A DNA stretch of 64,000 nucleotides from Gammaproteobacteria bacterium (GTDB lineage Bacteria > Pseudomonadota > Gammaproteobacteria > Competibacterales > Competibacteraceae): the NCBI GenBank assembly GCA_020846135.1, contig JADLEK010000031.1, positions 1-64,000 of the forward strand, given 5' to 3'. Below are positions 63,421 to 64,000 of the stretch, one piece after another. Made by a program: the position numbers and the translations under genes. The first letter of the stretch is position 1; each line of letters starts with the position of its first letter. The notes beneath the pieces were generated by a model. The model was not told where the DNA came from, ran no database searches, and saw only the letters and a program-made list of their open reading frames with translations.

Positions 63421-64000
63421 ATGATTGAAACCAGCTATCTTAAAATCCTCAAGGACGGTGTATGGACTCAGAATACCGGGTTTGTCGCTCTGCTTGGCTT
63501 ATGCCCATTGTTGGCGACTTCCAATTCGGTCGTCAATGGGCTGGGACTGGGGTTAGCGACGCTGCTGGTCTTGCTGATGTGCAATGTCGTCATTTCGCTG
63601 ATTCGCAACCTGGTGCGCCCGGAAGTGCGAATTCCGGTCTTCGTGGTCGTCATCGCCTGTGCGGTGACCACGGTTGAATTGGTGATGCACGCTTTTCTGC
63701 CGGGACTGTATACCGTGCTGGGAATTTTTATTCCACTGATCGTGACCAATTGCTGTGTGATTGGCCGCGCTGAAGCATTCGCATTCAAGAATGGCGTAGC
63801 GAAATCGGCGGTGGACGGAATTGCGACCGGGCTTGGATTCATGCTGGCGCTGGTTTTACTCGGCGCGATCCGGGAAGTCCTGGGACAGGGTACGTTATTC
63901 GGCCAGGCGGAACTGCTGTTTGGCGAGTTGGGCAAGTCCTTGACCCTGCATCTGATTTCCGATTATCGCGGGTTTCTGCTGGCGATTCTGCCACCCGGAG
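63421..64000 (+). CDS. rnfE: Rnf complex subunit E, incomplete at the window edge
   Basis: The frame from ATG 63421 (MIETSYLKILKDGVWTQNTG) runs to the last base without a stop: 193 codons of a family usually about 200-235 residues. LLGLCPLLATSNSVVNGLGLG and PLIVTNCCVIGRAEAFA are RnfE/NqrD signatures, and six hydrophobic segments are expected. Start lies 15 bases after the rnfG stop, preceded by AGAGGCGG. The 3' end is missing only because of the window boundary. Confidence 0.95.
   Translation, partial: MIETSYLKILKDGVWTQNTGFVALLGLCPLLATSNSVVNGLGLGLATLLVLLMCNVVISLIRNLVRPEVRIPVFVVVIACAVTTVELVMHAFLPGLYTVLGIFIPLIVTNCCVIGRAEAFAFKNGVAKSAVDGIATGLGFMLALVLLGAIREVLGQGTLFGQAELLFGELGKSLTLHLISDYRGFLLAILPPG

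Noticed and set aside
59136..64000. Reading the cluster as Na+-translocating NQR instead of Rnf
   Set aside because: The B subunit has the ferredoxin-type motifs of RnfB, the C subunit has 4Fe-4S motifs absent from NqrA, and gene order is ABCDGE, so Rnf fits and NQR does not.

Overview
The window is a dense, mostly GC-rich (about 60% or higher by eye) bacterial chromosome segment. Its content is gammaproteobacterial: an Rnf complex in ABCDGE order, a Tat-exported HiPIP, Mla/LpxL-type envelope genes, MscK, RhlE, a Rio1-type kinase and tRNA-Gly(CCC). An ethylmalonyl-CoA-pathway block next to glycogen phosphorylase would suit a polyhydroxyalkanoate/glycogen-storing organism such as a Competibacter-like lineage. 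That placement is inference from gene content, not a database result.

Layout. 1-1250 is a short AT-rich accessory patch: a GIY-YIG-like protein, a broken antitoxin-like fragment, and a two-gene nucleotidyltransferase module. 1319-6112 carries a B12-dependent acyl-CoA mutase, its chaperone GTPase MeaB, and crotonyl-CoA carboxylase/reductase with an extra C-terminal CBS-domain pair. 6254-18325 is housekeeping: a quinone-oxidoreductase-like MDR protein, glycogen phosphorylase, a GT-B protein, RF3, L31 type B, citrate synthase, a D,D-carboxypeptidase with a long basic tail, and TrmB. 18488-28487 holds an H-NS-family protein, tRNA-Gly, DapB, a reverse-strand MCE lipid-transport operon (permease with fused STAS domain, ATPase, MCE protein, PqiC-like lipoprotein), a forward-strand Gld-like ABC operon, and MutM. 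28612-33711 has a cNMP-binding protein, a GAF-HD-GYP-type protein, MlaA, an LpxL-like acyltransferase and an orphan TAXI-type binding protein. 33772-40940 has a 1382-residue SNF2 ATPase, QueA, DsbC and MazG. 41059-41347 looks like a small TA-flanked inverted-repeat element. 41400-46469 holds a split ChrA pair, a FabH-like protein without the usual His/Asn, a Rio1 kinase, RtcB and a decayed Uma2 gene. 46478-57974 has TyrA, HisC, MscK-like, LysE-like, LemA, a GIDE-like protein, RhlE, HiPIP, an acyltransferase and a Nudix hydrolase. 58176-64000 has ArgF with a structured leader, then rnfABCDG and the 5' part of rnfE, which runs off the right edge.

How they fit together. Mutase, MeaB and Ccr would carry acetyl-CoA-derived C4 units through ethylmalonyl-CoA. 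Citrate synthase and glycogen phosphorylase feed central carbon flow. Rnf couples ferredoxin/NAD redox to an ion gradient. MlaA, the MCE operon and two acyltransferases concern envelope lipids. At least five families of short palindromic intergenic repeats are scattered through the window. Two copies of one 50-bp repeat, more than 38 kb apart, match at 48 of 50 positions.

No rRNA, CRISPR array, intact insertion sequence or prophage was seen. The most distinctive item is the Ccr-CBS fusion. Secondary leads are the altered FabH active site, the TA-flanked element, the argF leader hairpins and the tandem repeats in front of rnfA.
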